The notes: a model not told the origin generated them from the sequence alone. A stretch of 64,000 bases of DNA from Paenibacillus lycopersici (GCF_010119935.1 NZ_CP048209.1:2359001-2423000); one strand, 5' to 3'; positions 44,464 through 53,266 are shown, numbered from the stretch's first letter. Made by a program: numbers and translations.

Positions 44464-45560
44464 TTCAGCTGCTGGAGCAGCTGGCGCCGAAGCATATAGC
44501 GATGGAGAATGACAAAATCGGTCTGCAGCTCGGTACGCTTCAGAAAGAAGTGACGAAGGTGCTTGTGGCGCTCGACGTTACGCACGAAGTCGTCGACGAA
44601 GCGATCGCGACGGGCGCCGAGCTGATCGTGGCGCATCACGCCATCATCTATCGTCCGCTTGCCAAGCTCGATACGTCGACGCCTGCCGGCAAGCTGTACG
44701 AGAAGCTGATCAAGCATGATATCGCCGTCTACATCGCGCATACGAATCTCGATGTCGCGGACGGCGGCATTAACGATTGGATGGCCGACATGCTCGGCGT
44801 GCCGGCGGAAGGCCGCTCGTCGCTGGAGGACGTGCACACGGACAAGCTGTACAAGCTGGTCGTCTTCGTGCCTGAGACGCATCATGAGCAGGTGCTGCAA
44901 GCGGTGTGGAATGCCGGAGCCGGTCAGATCGGCGGATACAGCCATTGCAGCTTCAACATCAACGGCACGGGCACGTTCAAGCCGGGCGACGGCGCGCAGC
45001 CGTTCATCGGCGAGACGGGCCGTCTCGAGCGGGTGCATGAGGTGAGAATCGAGACGATCGTGCCGCACAGCGCGCACCGTAAGGTCGTGCAGGCCATGCT
45101 CAAGGCGCATCCGTACGAAGAGGTCGCCTACGATCTCTACCCCGTGGAGCTGAAAGGCCGCGTCTTCGGATTGGGCCGCGTCGGCAAGCTGCCGGAGGCC
45201 GTGAAGCTGGGCGAGCTGGCCGAACGGGCCAAGACCGCCTTCGACGTACCGGCGCTGCGCCTGGTCGGCGACCCGGAGCGCCTCGTGCGCAAAGTCGCCG
45301 TGCTCGGCGGCTCCGGCTCGAGATATATCCGCCATGCGTCGTTTGCAGGCGCCGACGTGCTCGTTACGGGCGATATCGATTATCATACGGCGCATGACGC
45401 TTTGGCGGCGGGACTGTCGATCATCGATCCCGGCCATAATATCGAGAAGCTGATGAAACCCCGCCTCGCCGATTGGCTCCGCGGCGAGCTGCAGCAGCGC
45501 AAATACGCGACGGAGGCCGTTCCGTCGGCCATCAATACGGAAGTGTTCCGTTTCGTATAG
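44439..45560 (+). CDS. Nif3-like dinuclear metal-centre hexameric protein
   Basis: 373-residue Nif3/DUF34 protein. Metal-binding motifs VAHHAIIYRPL and YIAHTNLDVADGGIND in the N-terminal part, VTGDIDYHTAHDAL and IIDPGHNIEK at the end. A PII-like insert domain of about 100 residues (KLYKLVVFVPETHHEQVL) is present, as in the long Firmicute form. Proposed to be a GTP cyclohydrolase-related or metal-repair protein; function is not settled. TTG start at 44439 after GAGGAGGTGCTGTC. Confidence 0.93.
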   Translation: MFANGQTVVQLLEQLAPKHIAMENDKIGLQLGTLQKEVTKVLVALDVTHEVVDEAIATGAELIVAHHAIIYRPLAKLDTSTPAGKLYEKLIKHDIAVYIAHTNLDVADGGINDWMADMLGVPAEGRSSLEDVHTDKLYKLVVFVPETHHEQVLQAVWNAGAGQIGGYSHCSFNINGTGTFKPGDGAQPFIGETGRLERVHEVRIETIVPHSAHRKVVQAMLKAHPYEEVAYDLYPVELKGRVFGLGRVGKLPEAVKLGELAERAKTAFDVPALRLVGDPERLVRKVAVLGGSGSRYIRHASFAGADVLVTGDIDYHTAHDALAAGLSIIDPGHNIEKLMKPRLADWLRGELQQRKYATEAVPSAINTEVFRFV

Positions 45561-45700
45561 GGGCTGTCAGAGCTAAAAGGGCTGTCAGGGGCTCAGGAGC
45601 TGCTAAAGCTTGTGAAGCTGCCGAAGCTGATCGGGCTTCCAGATGATAGCCGAATTCCCTGTCCCACCTCAGGGAACGCAAGCCAATCCGCATTCCCGTC

Positions 45701-45729
45701 TTGAGCTTTGACGAAGATCCTTGTATACT
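45701..45729 (+). promoter_or_regulatory. sigma-A promoter of rnpB
   Basis: TTGAGC (45701-45706) and TATACT (45724-45729), spacer 17. The expected start near 45737 agrees with the 5' end of the P1 helix at 45741. Confidence 0.8.
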
Positions 45730-45740
45730 GTTCAGTACAC

Positions 45741-46148
45741 GGAAAGTTTGACAGACAATCGCTGGCGGCCTCGTTGCCGCGAGAGGAAAGTCCGGGCTCC
45801 ATAGGGCGATGATGCTGGATAACGTCCAGTCGGCGCGAGCCGAAGGATAGTGCCACAGAAATGGACCGCCGATGGCGGCGCCTTGCGCGCCGCACAGGCA
45901 AGGGTGGAACCGTGGTGTAAGAGACCACGAGGACCGTTGGCGACAACGGTGCTGGTAAACCCCATCTGGAGCAAGACCGAGAGAACGCAGCAGCTTCGAG
46001 CTGCACCCCTGCCCGGGGCGCGTTCGGGTTGGTCGCTTGAGCCGATTAGCAATGATCGGCCTAGATAGATGATTGTCGCTTCATAAGTGGGAGGGTAGCT
46101 CCCGTCTTACCACGCGAAGTACAGAACCCGGCTTACGGCAAACTTTCC
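45741..46148 (+). ncRNA. rnpB: RNase P RNA component
   Basis: Catalytic RNA of RNase P, about 408 nucleotides, which cleaves tRNA 5' leaders. P1 is closed by GGAAAGTTTG (45741-45750) with CAAACTTTCC (46139-46148). Conserved regions are GAGGAAAGTCCGGGCTCC (about 45782-45799), GGTAAACCCC near 45955, CTAGATAGATGATTGTCGC and ACAGAACCCGGCTTA (46122-46136). The order of elements, including AAGGATAGTGCCACAGAAA and CTGGAGCAAGACC, resembles the ancestral type A RNA rather than the type B form of Bacillus. An extra stem GGGAGGGTAGCTCCC lies near the 3' end. Confidence 0.95.
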
Positions 46149-46157
46149 ATATGCTCA

Positions 46158-46192
46158 AATAACCCGCAAGGCATTATGCCTTGCGGGTTATT
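46158..46192. terminator. terminator of rnpB, also usable by the S8 protease gene
   Basis: AATAACCCGCAAGGCAT pairs with ATGCCTTGCGGGTTATT, a near-perfect palindrome of 35 bases. It is symmetrical, so it can act on either strand. Confidence 0.85.
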
Positions 46193-46268
46193 CCGTTGTC
46201 CGGTCCAGTTTGGAATCAGCTTGGGCGTCATCCGAACCGGATCTGGTTAATCATTCGTTGGCTGGCCG

Positions 46269-48149
46269 TTAACTATACTTCAGCGCGATTTGCGCCAGCC
46301 GCCGTTCCACCTGCTGCGGGAACTGCTGCAGGCTCACCTTGGATTGCCGCACCGAGAGCAATGCGCGGTCGATGTCGATTTGCCCGTAGCCGAAGTATTT
46401 GTCTTTGCCTTTGGCGCCAAGATCCTTCGCCGACTTGCGAATGATGTCCATGACCTCGGTATTGCGCAAATCCGGATTGATCGACCGGATCAGCCCCGCA
46501 AGCGCGGCGACGTGCGGGCTGGCCATGGACGTGCCGGAGAGGGCGGCGTACTGGCTGCCCGGGTACGTGCTGGCAATGCTCATGCCGGGCGCGGCCACGT
46601 CGATGTAATCGCCGTAATTGGAGAACGGCGAGCGCGTGCCGTCGGCATTCGTGGAAGCGACCGCGAGCACTTCCGGGTAGGCGGCCGGGAAGCCGGGACG
46701 CTCCGTGTTATCGTTGCCGCTGGCTGCGACGAGAACGACGTCCTTATCGTAGGCGTATTTGATGGCATCGTGCAGGAACTGGGCTTCGGCATAGTTGCCA
46801 AGGCTCATGTTTATGACTTTGATGCCGTGATCGGCCGCCCAGATGATCCCTTCGGCGACGGAATACGTGGAGCCGGCGCCGCTGGCGTCCAGCACCTTGA
46901 CGGGCACGATCTTATTGAACCAGGTCAGGCCAGCAACCCCTTCGCCATTATTGACGGCGGCCGCGATGATGCCGGATACATGCGTGCCGTGCCCCACGTC
47001 GTCGTCCGGCGGGCTCGTCTCGTCGACAAGGTTGGTGCCTGCTTCGATCTTGCCGACAAGGTCCGGATGATCGGCCTGCACGCCGGTATCCAGGACGCCG
47101 ATCAGCACGTTGTCGCTGCCTTTGCTGACGCCCCAGCCCTTCTCGGTCTCGATGACGGGCAGGTTCCATTGATATTCCGAATAGAGCTCGTCATTCGGCG
47201 TGAAATCGCCTCCGGTGCCTGTGCCGGCCCGCATGTTGACCGAAGCGCCGACTTCGTTCGTCATGTACAAATAATGGGGCTCCACGTACACGACGTTCCG
47301 GCTGCTTTTGAAATACCGCATCATCGCTTCGGCTTCCATGACGCGGGAACGGAACACGTACGTATAGCCAAGCTTCTTCGCGGACAGCGCCGTAATGTCC
47401 CGCTTGATCTGCGCGAGATCGGCGTCGGACGGATGCTGCTTGAATCGGACGACGACCTCGTTGATATGGTAATGGCTGGCGTTTCCGTTATCATCGCCGG
47501 TGCGAACCGTAATGTCCTTGGTCGTGTTCGGCGACACGGATTCGATCTTGTATTTGCCTTCGGCCGGATACGGAACAAGCCGGAGGTTTCTCCGCTGATG
47601 ATCCATGACTTTCATGACGATATCCTGCAGCAGCACGCCGACGATGCCGTCGCCTTTATGCTGTTTGTCCGCTTCCGCTATGATCATGTACCGATGCCCG
47701 TTCGCTTCAAGCGGAGCAGAGGCGAAATCTTTGCCTGCCGCCACGCTCTGCTTCGCTTCGCGGATCACCGCGTCCAGCTTCCCGGACGACGGCTTGGCGC
47801 CTTCCGTCAAGCTGCCGCCTTGATGATGCCACCACACGTACACCATCTGCTTGTGCATGCGCATCATATGCTGCAGATGCTGCTTGTTGAGCGGCATGGC
47901 CGCCTCGTGCTTGATCAGCTTCTGGAAATTGCGCGCGCATTCCGTCCTGCAGAGCAGGGCGGTCTTGTCCATGTCGGACTGCACGGTCGCAAGCTTCATT
48001 TGATGCTCTTTATGCGCGGCCGTCGTATGCACGCGGCCGTTCTTATTCGTCTCGGACGGAGCGCGGCCGCCGAACCATGGGGTAAGCGGAATGAGCAAAG
48101 CAACCGCGGCAAGCACGGCGAACCAACCGATCCATTTACGTCGAGTCAT
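46269..48149 (-). CDS. S8 family subtilisin-like serine peptidase, membrane-anchored or secreted
   Basis: 626 residues. An N-terminal hydrophobic segment (WIGWFAVLAAVALLIPLTPW) acts as signal or anchor. About 300 residues follow before the protease. They include an inhibitor-like propeptide ending near MRYFKSSRNVVYVEPHYLY. The catalytic triad is D354 (GVLDTGVQADHPDL), H387 (GHGTHVSGIIAA) and S541 (SGTSMASPHVAALAGL). ATG 48149 has GGGAGG eight bases upstream; an ATG six bases earlier is too close to the SD. It acts outside the membrane; the substrate is unknown. Transcribed towards rnpB. Confidence 0.92.
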   Translation of the reverse strand: MTRRKWIGWFAVLAAVALLIPLTPWFGGRAPSETNKNGRVHTTAAHKEHQMKLATVQSDMDKTALLCRTECARNFQKLIKHEAAMPLNKQHLQHMMRMHKQMVYVWWHHQGGSLTEGAKPSSGKLDAVIREAKQSVAAGKDFASAPLEANGHRYMIIAEADKQHKGDGIVGVLLQDIVMKVMDHQRRNLRLVPYPAEGKYKIESVSPNTTKDITVRTGDDNGNASHYHINEVVVRFKQHPSDADLAQIKRDITALSAKKLGYTYVFRSRVMEAEAMMRYFKSSRNVVYVEPHYLYMTNEVGASVNMRAGTGTGGDFTPNDELYSEYQWNLPVIETEKGWGVSKGSDNVLIGVLDTGVQADHPDLVGKIEAGTNLVDETSPPDDDVGHGTHVSGIIAAAVNNGEGVAGLTWFNKIVPVKVLDASGAGSTYSVAEGIIWAADHGIKVINMSLGNYAEAQFLHDAIKYAYDKDVVLVAASGNDNTERPGFPAAYPEVLAVASTNADGTRSPFSNYGDYIDVAAPGMSIASTYPGSQYAALSGTSMASPHVAALAGLIRSINPDLRNTEVMDIIRKSAKDLGAKGKDKYFGYGQIDIDRALLSVRQSKVSLQQFPQQVERRLAQIALKYS

Positions 48150-48344
48150 CGTCATTTCCTCCCTGATAAGCGCGGCTGCGCGAAGTCGCAGACACGCCAT
48201 CGCCTGATGACCTTAGAGTAACGTGGCCGGGAGGAAAATATACAGAGGGCCGTACGAATCGGCAGTACCATCCGCCTTTGTTTTATGGTACGATGTTGAT
48301 GATTTAAGTATTTGTTCGCGATGATGAAAGGGGAACTACCAATC

Positions 48345-48845
48345 ATGCCTTCGACTAACGTAAAAGCGATTAGCGAATCAACGAGAGACAAACTGAAGCT
48401 TGCCATCAGCCAACTGGAATCGTTTCTGAACGAGTATTCGCTTCCGCAGCTAACCGCTGAGGATCAAGGAAACGACGCAGAGCTTTTCTATAAAGGATTG
48501 CTGTCCGATCTTCGTCACATGCTTGTGTTCTCCGAAGTGGCGTACGAGAAGCTTGGCGTGGCGCTCAGAAGACCGAATTTCGATACGGATTTCGCGGAAC
48601 GCGCGCTTTACGAGGTATATCACCAATGCGTCAACGCATTTTTCTACCCGAAGAACGAATGCTATTCCGAGGACGGCCGTTATGCATACACGGGACAAGA
48701 CGCGATCCGCTTCCGCAAGAAACCGGTTCGCGCGTCGCGCGACATCGTCTTGTCCGTATCCAAAGTATTCGAAGAGCTTCGCGACGACCTGTCGTATTAC
48801 GAAAGTGATTACATGACGCAGCGTCGGATGCAAGGACAAAAATAA
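48345..48845 (+). CDS. YpuI family protein (DUF3907)
   Basis: 166 residues resembling B. subtilis YpuI. Typical: ESTRDKLKLAISQLESFLNE, LLSDLRHMLVFSEVAYEKLG, FYPKNECYSEDGRYAYTGQD and the helical end VFEELRDDLSYYESDYMTQ. It has no membrane segment, and the function is unknown. ATG 48345 has GAAAGGGGA nine bases upstream. A GC-rich hairpin follows the stop. Confidence 0.88.
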   Translation: MPSTNVKAISESTRDKLKLAISQLESFLNEYSLPQLTAEDQGNDAELFYKGLLSDLRHMLVFSEVAYEKLGVALRRPNFDTDFAERALYEVYHQCVNAFFYPKNECYSEDGRYAYTGQDAIRFRKKPVRASRDIVLSVSKVFEELRDDLSYYESDYMTQRRMQGQK

Positions 48846-48857
48846 GGCAGACATAAC

Positions 48858-48893
48858 TCACCCCCGGTACGGGCAACTTGATACCGGGGGTGA
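48858..48893 (+). promoter_or_regulatory. hairpin that includes the SD of the DUF1540 gene
   Basis: A 12-bp perfect stem (TCACCCCCGGTA with its complement, loop of 12) has GGGGGTGA, the SD of the gene at 48901, as its 3' arm. No T-run follows, so it is more likely an RBS-masking element than a plain terminator. Confidence 0.55.
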
Positions 48894-48900
48894 TTTGATT

Positions 48901-49113
48901 ATGCCGAATGGCGTAAGCTGCAGCGTTGCGAACTGCTCCTTCTGGAAAGAAGGAAACCAGTGCAGCGCCGATAAAATTCAAGTCGATATCGACCGTCATG
49001 CCAACGTCGAGCTGGGATCCGAATTCGCGGAAGAAGGATTCGGGCACGAGCATCAAGACCGTGCGTCGAACAGTGCGTCCACATGCTGCCATACCTTTAA
49101 ACCAAAGGAGTGA
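48901..49113 (+). CDS. DUF1540 domain-containing protein
   Basis: 70-residue small Cys-rich protein. A first cluster CSVANCSFWKEGNQCSA and a closing TCCHTFKP match DUF1540, thought to bind metal through four cysteines. Function is unknown; the family is common in spore formers. ATG 48901 lies seven bases after GGGGGTGA, which is inside a stable hairpin. Confidence 0.88.
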   Translation: MPNGVSCSVANCSFWKEGNQCSADKIQVDIDRHANVELGSEFAEEGFGHEHQDRASNSASTCCHTFKPKE

Positions 49114-49119
49114 GGCTTA

Positions 49120-49548
49120 ATGGAACGCGAACGCGAACGAGAACACGATGCTCGCAGGCAGTTCGAGCATAGTCCGCATGATGACACGGCGACGAACCCG
49201 ATGTACCATCCCGACCGAAATGCGTATCATGAAGAAGCGGCAGCCGAAATCGCCGTGCCGAATGCGTCGATGCGCGATTATTATCCGGATCGCAGGGCCG
49301 ATCGGCTCACGAACAACGCAGTCCGCGTAACGAAATCAGCCGGCGTGGCGACAGGCTGGGCGGCGCTCGTTCTGGCCGTCCTATCCTGGATTGTATGGCC
49401 CGTCGTACTGGGGGCAACGGCAGTCGTTGTCGGCCTCATCGCTTTCTGGCAAGGAGCGCGCGGCCTCGGCGTAGCGTCGATTACGCTCGGAGCCATCGCC
49501 GTTCTGGCTTACCTGGTCCTCGTTCCATTCTATTATGCGATAACCTGA
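49120..49548 (+). CDS. small membrane protein with charged N-terminus
   Basis: 142 residues. A very polar N-terminal half (MERERE, His/Asp/Arg-rich) is followed by two or three hydrophobic helices (about 78-138, GWAALVLAVLSWIVWPVVLG, GLIAFWQGARGLGVASITLG). The hydrophobic half resembles DUF4190-like small membrane domains. Function is unknown. It sits six bases after the DUF1540 gene, with AAAGGAGTGAGGC as SD, so the two are co-transcribed. Confidence 0.8.
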   Translation: MEREREREHDARRQFEHSPHDDTATNPMYHPDRNAYHEEAAAEIAVPNASMRDYYPDRRADRLTNNAVRVTKSAGVATGWAALVLAVLSWIVWPVVLGATAVVVGLIAFWQGARGLGVASITLGAIAVLAYLVLVPFYYAIT

Positions 49549-49552
49549 AGAC

Positions 49553-49585
49553 GGCCGGCGAAGGAATTCCTTCGCCGGCTTTATT
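49553..49585 (+). terminator. intrinsic terminator
   Basis: GCCGGCGAAGG pairs with CCTTCGCCGGC around AATT (49554-49579), followed by TTTATTAT. Confidence 0.85.
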
Positions 49586-49728
49586 ATGTTCACCGTATAG
49601 GGTGAACGGCAGCGGCACAACGGATGAATAGGACTATCGGCTTACTGGCTAAAAAACGCCAACGGTTGTAAAATAGTGTTAATCTATGTCGAATGACAGC
49701 ATATGACGGTGGAGGGACGAAACGAGAC

Positions 49729-50430
49729 ATGAGCATCGATCCGCGAATTATGACGCAGCTGCTGCAGCTTCAACTCATGCCGAGCCTGGATTTGAACGGC
49801 AATGAGAACGTCCTGTCGGCATCGACGGGAACAGACGGCTCTACGATGTTTGATTCACTTTTGCAGCAGTATATGGCCGGCGGTTCAGGCGTCGACCCGA
49901 CGACCAGCGGCGGCGCGGAGAGCGGCTATGCGGGGTTACTGTCCCTGGGCGGTTTGAGCTCGCTTGCTCCGATGATGGGCAGCCTGAACGAAATGTCGGA
50001 TGCGTCTGGCGTCCCGGGCGATTACGACGCGATCATCGATCAAGCCGCGGCGAAATACGGCATCGATCCGTCGCTGATCAAGGCGGTCGTACATACGGAA
50101 TCCTCCAATGATCCGAACGCGCAATCGGCTTCCGGCGCGAAGGGGCTCATGCAGCTGATGGACGGCACCGCGCGCAGCCTCGGCGTGACGGATTCATTCG
50201 ATCCCGAGCAGAACATCGAAGGCGGCACGAAGTTTCTCGCGTACTTGATGAATAAATACGAAGGCAACGTGCAGGCCGCTCTGGCGGCTTACAACGCCGG
50301 TCCCGGCCGGGTAGACCGCGCCGGCATTCAGACGGACGGCGACTTCCAAGCGCTGCTGAACCGGCTGCCGGAGGAAACGCAGCGTTACGTATCGAAGGTG
50401 CTGAACGCCCAATCCCGCTATACCGTTTAA
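49729..50430 (+). CDS. lytic transglycosylase (SLT domain)
   Basis: 233 residues. The N-terminal 105 residues are low in complexity and probably a linker. The C-terminal SLT lysozyme-like domain has IIDQAAAKYGIDPSLIKAVV, the catalytic glutamate in HTESSNDPNAQSASGAKGLM, and LAAYNAGPGRVDRAG. It would cut peptidoglycan glycan strands. No signal peptide is evident, as in some Bacilli homologues. ATG 49729 has GGAGGGACGAAACG upstream; an earlier ATG at 49693 lacks a good SD. Confidence 0.9.
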   Translation: MSIDPRIMTQLLQLQLMPSLDLNGNENVLSASTGTDGSTMFDSLLQQYMAGGSGVDPTTSGGAESGYAGLLSLGGLSSLAPMMGSLNEMSDASGVPGDYDAIIDQAAAKYGIDPSLIKAVVHTESSNDPNAQSASGAKGLMQLMDGTARSLGVTDSFDPEQNIEGGTKFLAYLMNKYEGNVQAALAAYNAGPGRVDRAGIQTDGDFQALLNRLPEETQRYVSKVLNAQSRYTV

Positions 50431-50484
50431 GCGAATTCATCCATTCAAGCGATGCATATATAGTATTCACTCGACGGAAACCTT

Positions 50485-50547
50485 AAGATCACCGGGAAGC
50501 CGAAGCGGCGCCGAAAGGGCAGCTTGGCTTCCCGCGTTGATCTTTTT
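50485..50547 (+). terminator. intrinsic terminator after the transglycosylase gene
   Basis: AAGATCA and CGGGAAGCC (50485-50501) pair with GGCTTCCCG and TTGATCTT (50526-50544); TTTTT follows. Confidence 0.8.
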
Positions 50548-50648
50548 CGTTTATATGCGATACTAATAGTATCGGGCAGTGCCGTGAACCGGATGAAATT
50601 CCATGAAACACGAGAATCCAATGAAATACTCGGGAAGGAAGTACTACG

Positions 50649-51821
50649 ATGACTTATTACTTTGACCATGCCGCTTCGACCCCGCCGCGCGAAGAGGTCA
50701 TCCGGACGATGGCCGAGATTATGGCCAAGCATTACGCGAACCCGTCTTCGCTGCATCGAAGCGGGCAAGAGGCGCGCAATTTGCTGGATCGTTCGCGGTC
50801 CGTCGTGGCCGCCTTGTTTGCGGGCACCGAAGCGAAGGACTGGCTGTTCACCTCCGGCGGGACGGAGAGCAACAATATCGCCATCGCCGGCGCTGCGCGC
50901 AGCACAGCCCGGCAGGGGAAGCATCTCGTCACGACGGCGATCGAGCATCCATCCGTATACGATGCGTGCAAGCAATTGGAGCTTGAGGGCTGGCAGGTGA
51001 CTTATGTACGTCCGGACGAGACGGGGGTCGTCTCCGCGGATGCGGTGGAAGCCGCGCTCACCGGCGAAACGACGCTGGTAAGCGTCATGCACGTCAACAA
51101 CGAAGTCGGCTCGGTGCAGCCGATCGCGGATATCGGGCAGCGGCTGAAGCGCCGCGGCGGCATCGTCTTCCATGTCGACGGCGTGCAGAGCATCGGCAAG
51201 CTTCCGGTCGACCTCATCGGCAGCGGGATCGACTTGTTCTCCGCTTCCGCGCATAAATTCGGCGGGCCGAGAGGCGTCGGCTTGCTCTACGTTCATCCGC
51301 GTCTGCTGCTTGAGAAGGTCTACCGCGGCGGCGGCCAGGAAAGGGGTCTTCGTCCGGGCACGGAGAACGTGCCCGCGATCGTCGCCGGCGCCAAGGCGAT
51401 TCGCCTTGCGGTCGAGAGCCAGCCGGCCCGAGCGGCGCGCATGTACGCGCTGCGCAAGCGCCTGCTGGCGAGTCTTGACCGCATGCCGGAGCTGGTGCTT
51501 AACGGGAGCCCCGACACGGAAGCCGGCGGCGGAGCGGCGCCGAATATCGTTCATTTCTCGTATCCCGGCATGCGTCCGGAAGTGATCGTTCACATGCTGG
51601 AGGAACACGGGATCATGGTGTCGACCAAATCGGCTTGTTCCTCGAAGAGCGACGAGCCAAGCAAGGTGCTGCTGGAGCTGGGCCTTTCCAGGGAACGGGC
51701 ATCGAGCGGCGTCCGCGTCAGTTTCGGGGACGAGCATGGAGAGGCCGATATCGATTGGCTGGCCGACAAGCTTCGGGCAGCCGTACAGCAATTAAAACCG
51801 TTGGAAACGAAGAGAGGCTAA
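50649..51821 (+). CDS. cysteine desulfurase, partner of ThiI
   Basis: 390-residue NifS/IscS-type PLP enzyme. PLP lysine K203 is in ASAHKFGGPRG; the active-site cysteine C330 is in KSACSSKSDEPS. Other blocks are DHAASTPPREEV, TSGGTESNN and VMHVNNEVGSVQ. It turns cysteine into alanine and passes the sulphur on as persulphide. Directly upstream of thiI, like B. subtilis NifZ, which supports thiouridine-8 in tRNA. ATG 50649 follows GGGAAGGAAGTACTACG. Confidence 0.95.
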   Translation: MTYYFDHAASTPPREEVIRTMAEIMAKHYANPSSLHRSGQEARNLLDRSRSVVAALFAGTEAKDWLFTSGGTESNNIAIAGAARSTARQGKHLVTTAIEHPSVYDACKQLELEGWQVTYVRPDETGVVSADAVEAALTGETTLVSVMHVNNEVGSVQPIADIGQRLKRRGGIVFHVDGVQSIGKLPVDLIGSGIDLFSASAHKFGGPRGVGLLYVHPRLLLEKVYRGGGQERGLRPGTENVPAIVAGAKAIRLAVESQPARAARMYALRKRLLASLDRMPELVLNGSPDTEAGGGAAPNIVHFSYPGMRPEVIVHMLEEHGIMVSTKSACSSKSDEPSKVLLELGLSRERASSGVRVSFGDEHGEADIDWLADKLRAAVQQLKPLETKRG

Positions 51822-51828
51822 TGGCAGC

Positions 51829-53049
51829 ATGAATCCGGATATGATATTGATTCGTTTCGGCGAATTTACCGTTAAAGGAAAAAACCGCGGGGTATTCGAC
51901 AAGCGCATCGCGGAACAGGTGAAGCAGGCGCTGCGGGCTTATCCGCGTATCGCAATGACCCGGGCGTTCGGCCGGATCTACATCGAGCTGAACGGCGAAC
52001 GCTACGAGGAGATCGCGGCGAAGCTTGCTTCCGTCTTCGGCATCGCTTCGTTCAGCCCGGTGCGCCGGACCGCGAACGAGCTGGAAGCGATTCGCGCCGC
52101 CGCGCTCGACGTCATGCGCGCGCTGCCGAAGCAGCCGGGCACCTTCAAGGTGTCCGTACGCCGCGTGGACAAGGGATTCCCGCATGACTCGCAGGAAATG
52201 AACCATCTGGTCGGCGGCCATGTGCTGCGCGAGCTGCCGGGTCTCGCCGTCAACGTCCGCGAACCCGAGGTCGAGCTCAAGATCGAAATTCAGCCCGAGG
52301 GCAGTTATGTCTACAGCAGCGTCGTACCGGGCCCCGGCGGCTATCCGTACGGCACGAACGGCAAGGCGATGCTGCTGCTCTCCGGCGGCATCGACAGCCC
52401 GGTAGCAGGCTATCTCGCGATGCGGCAGGGTTTGGAGCTGGAAGCCGTCCATTTCCACAGCTATCCGTTCACGAGCGAGCAGGCGAAGGAGAAGGTCATC
52501 GAGCTGGTCCGCAGACTGTCGGGCTATACGGGAGGCGCCATCAAGCTCCATCTCGTCTCGTTCACCGATATCCAGACGGCGATCGCCCAATGCAACCATA
52601 GCTCCCTCATCATTACGCTGATGCGCAGATCGATGCTGCGGATCGCCGAACGACTGGCCGGGCAGCGGGAAGCGCTGGGCATCGTCACCGGCGACAGTCT
52701 CGGTCAAGTGGCGAGCCAGACGCTGAGCAGCATGAACGTCATCGGCCGGACGACGGAGCTGCCGCTCCTGAGACCGCTCATTACGATGGACAAGAACGAG
52801 ATCATCCGCATCGCCCGGCAGATCGGGACGTTCGAAACGTCCATTCTGCCGTATGAGGATTGCTGCACGCTGTTCGTGCCGAAGAATCCGACGACGAACC
52901 CGAATCTGAGCGTCGTCGAGAAAGCGGAAGCCGGCATTCCGAATCTGGAGGAGATGATTCGTCAAGCGGCTGCGGCCGTAGAGACGATGACGATTGCCCC
53001 GGATATGAAGTCCGCGACCGAAACCGCGGGCGAAGACGATTGGTTCTAA
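51829..53049 (+). CDS. thiI: tRNA 4-thiouridine synthetase ThiI
   Basis: 406 residues. NFLD-THUMP RNA-binding N-terminus (MILIRFGEFTVKGKNRGVFD), then the PP-loop ATP pyrophosphatase domain (MLLLSGGIDSPVAGYLAM, GDSLGQVASQTLSSM). There is no C-terminal rhodanese domain, as in Bacillus ThiI, so sulphur must come from the neighbouring desulfurase. Makes s4U8 in tRNA. ATG 51829 is seven bases after the upstream stop, so the two genes form one unit, ended at 53113. Confidence 0.97.
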   Translation: MNPDMILIRFGEFTVKGKNRGVFDKRIAEQVKQALRAYPRIAMTRAFGRIYIELNGERYEEIAAKLASVFGIASFSPVRRTANELEAIRAAALDVMRALPKQPGTFKVSVRRVDKGFPHDSQEMNHLVGGHVLRELPGLAVNVREPEVELKIEIQPEGSYVYSSVVPGPGGYPYGTNGKAMLLLSGGIDSPVAGYLAMRQGLELEAVHFHSYPFTSEQAKEKVIELVRRLSGYTGGAIKLHLVSFTDIQTAIAQCNHSSLIITLMRRSMLRIAERLAGQREALGIVTGDSLGQVASQTLSSMNVIGRTTELPLLRPLITMDKNEIIRIARQIGTFETSILPYEDCCTLFVPKNPTTNPNLSVVEKAEAGIPNLEEMIRQAAAAVETMTIAPDMKSATETAGEDDWF

Positions 53050-53112
53050 GCAGCATCGGCAAGTCGTTCAAACAAGTTATTCGAAGCCAATAGCGTTAAT
53101 TAGGCGTTGCAC

Positions 53113-53166
53113 AGGAGCTGTCCGCGGGTCATCTGCCAAGATGATTCATGGATAGCTCCTTTTTCT
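53113..53166 (+). terminator. intrinsic terminator of desulfurase-thiI
   Basis: AGGAGCT-GTCC (53113-53123) pairs with GGAT-AGCTCCT (53150-53160). A second small stem (CATCT/AGATG) lies inside, and TTTTTC follows. Confidence 0.85.
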
Positions 53167-53200
53167 TGGCATAGGGGGCCGAATAACCGCAACAATAGGA

Positions 53201-53266
53201 TTGACAGGCAAGAGCATCTGAGCTATATTAAACACTGTTTTAAATAACGTTTTAAACATTGTTTAA
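53201..53266 (+). promoter_or_regulatory. promoter with two palindromic operators, tetR-MFS operon
   Basis: TTGACA (53201-53206) and TATATT (53224-53229), spacer 17. Overlapping the -10 and start lie two palindromes, TTAAACACTGTTTTAA (53228-53243) and TTAAACATTGTTTAA (53252-53266), with centres 24 bases apart. They are likely TetR-family operators for autorepression. Confidence 0.75.

Noticed and set aside
46290..48221. 643-codon plus-strand frame opposite the S8 protease
   Set aside because: The minus strand has the full catalytic triad, a signal segment and an SD; the plus frame has none.
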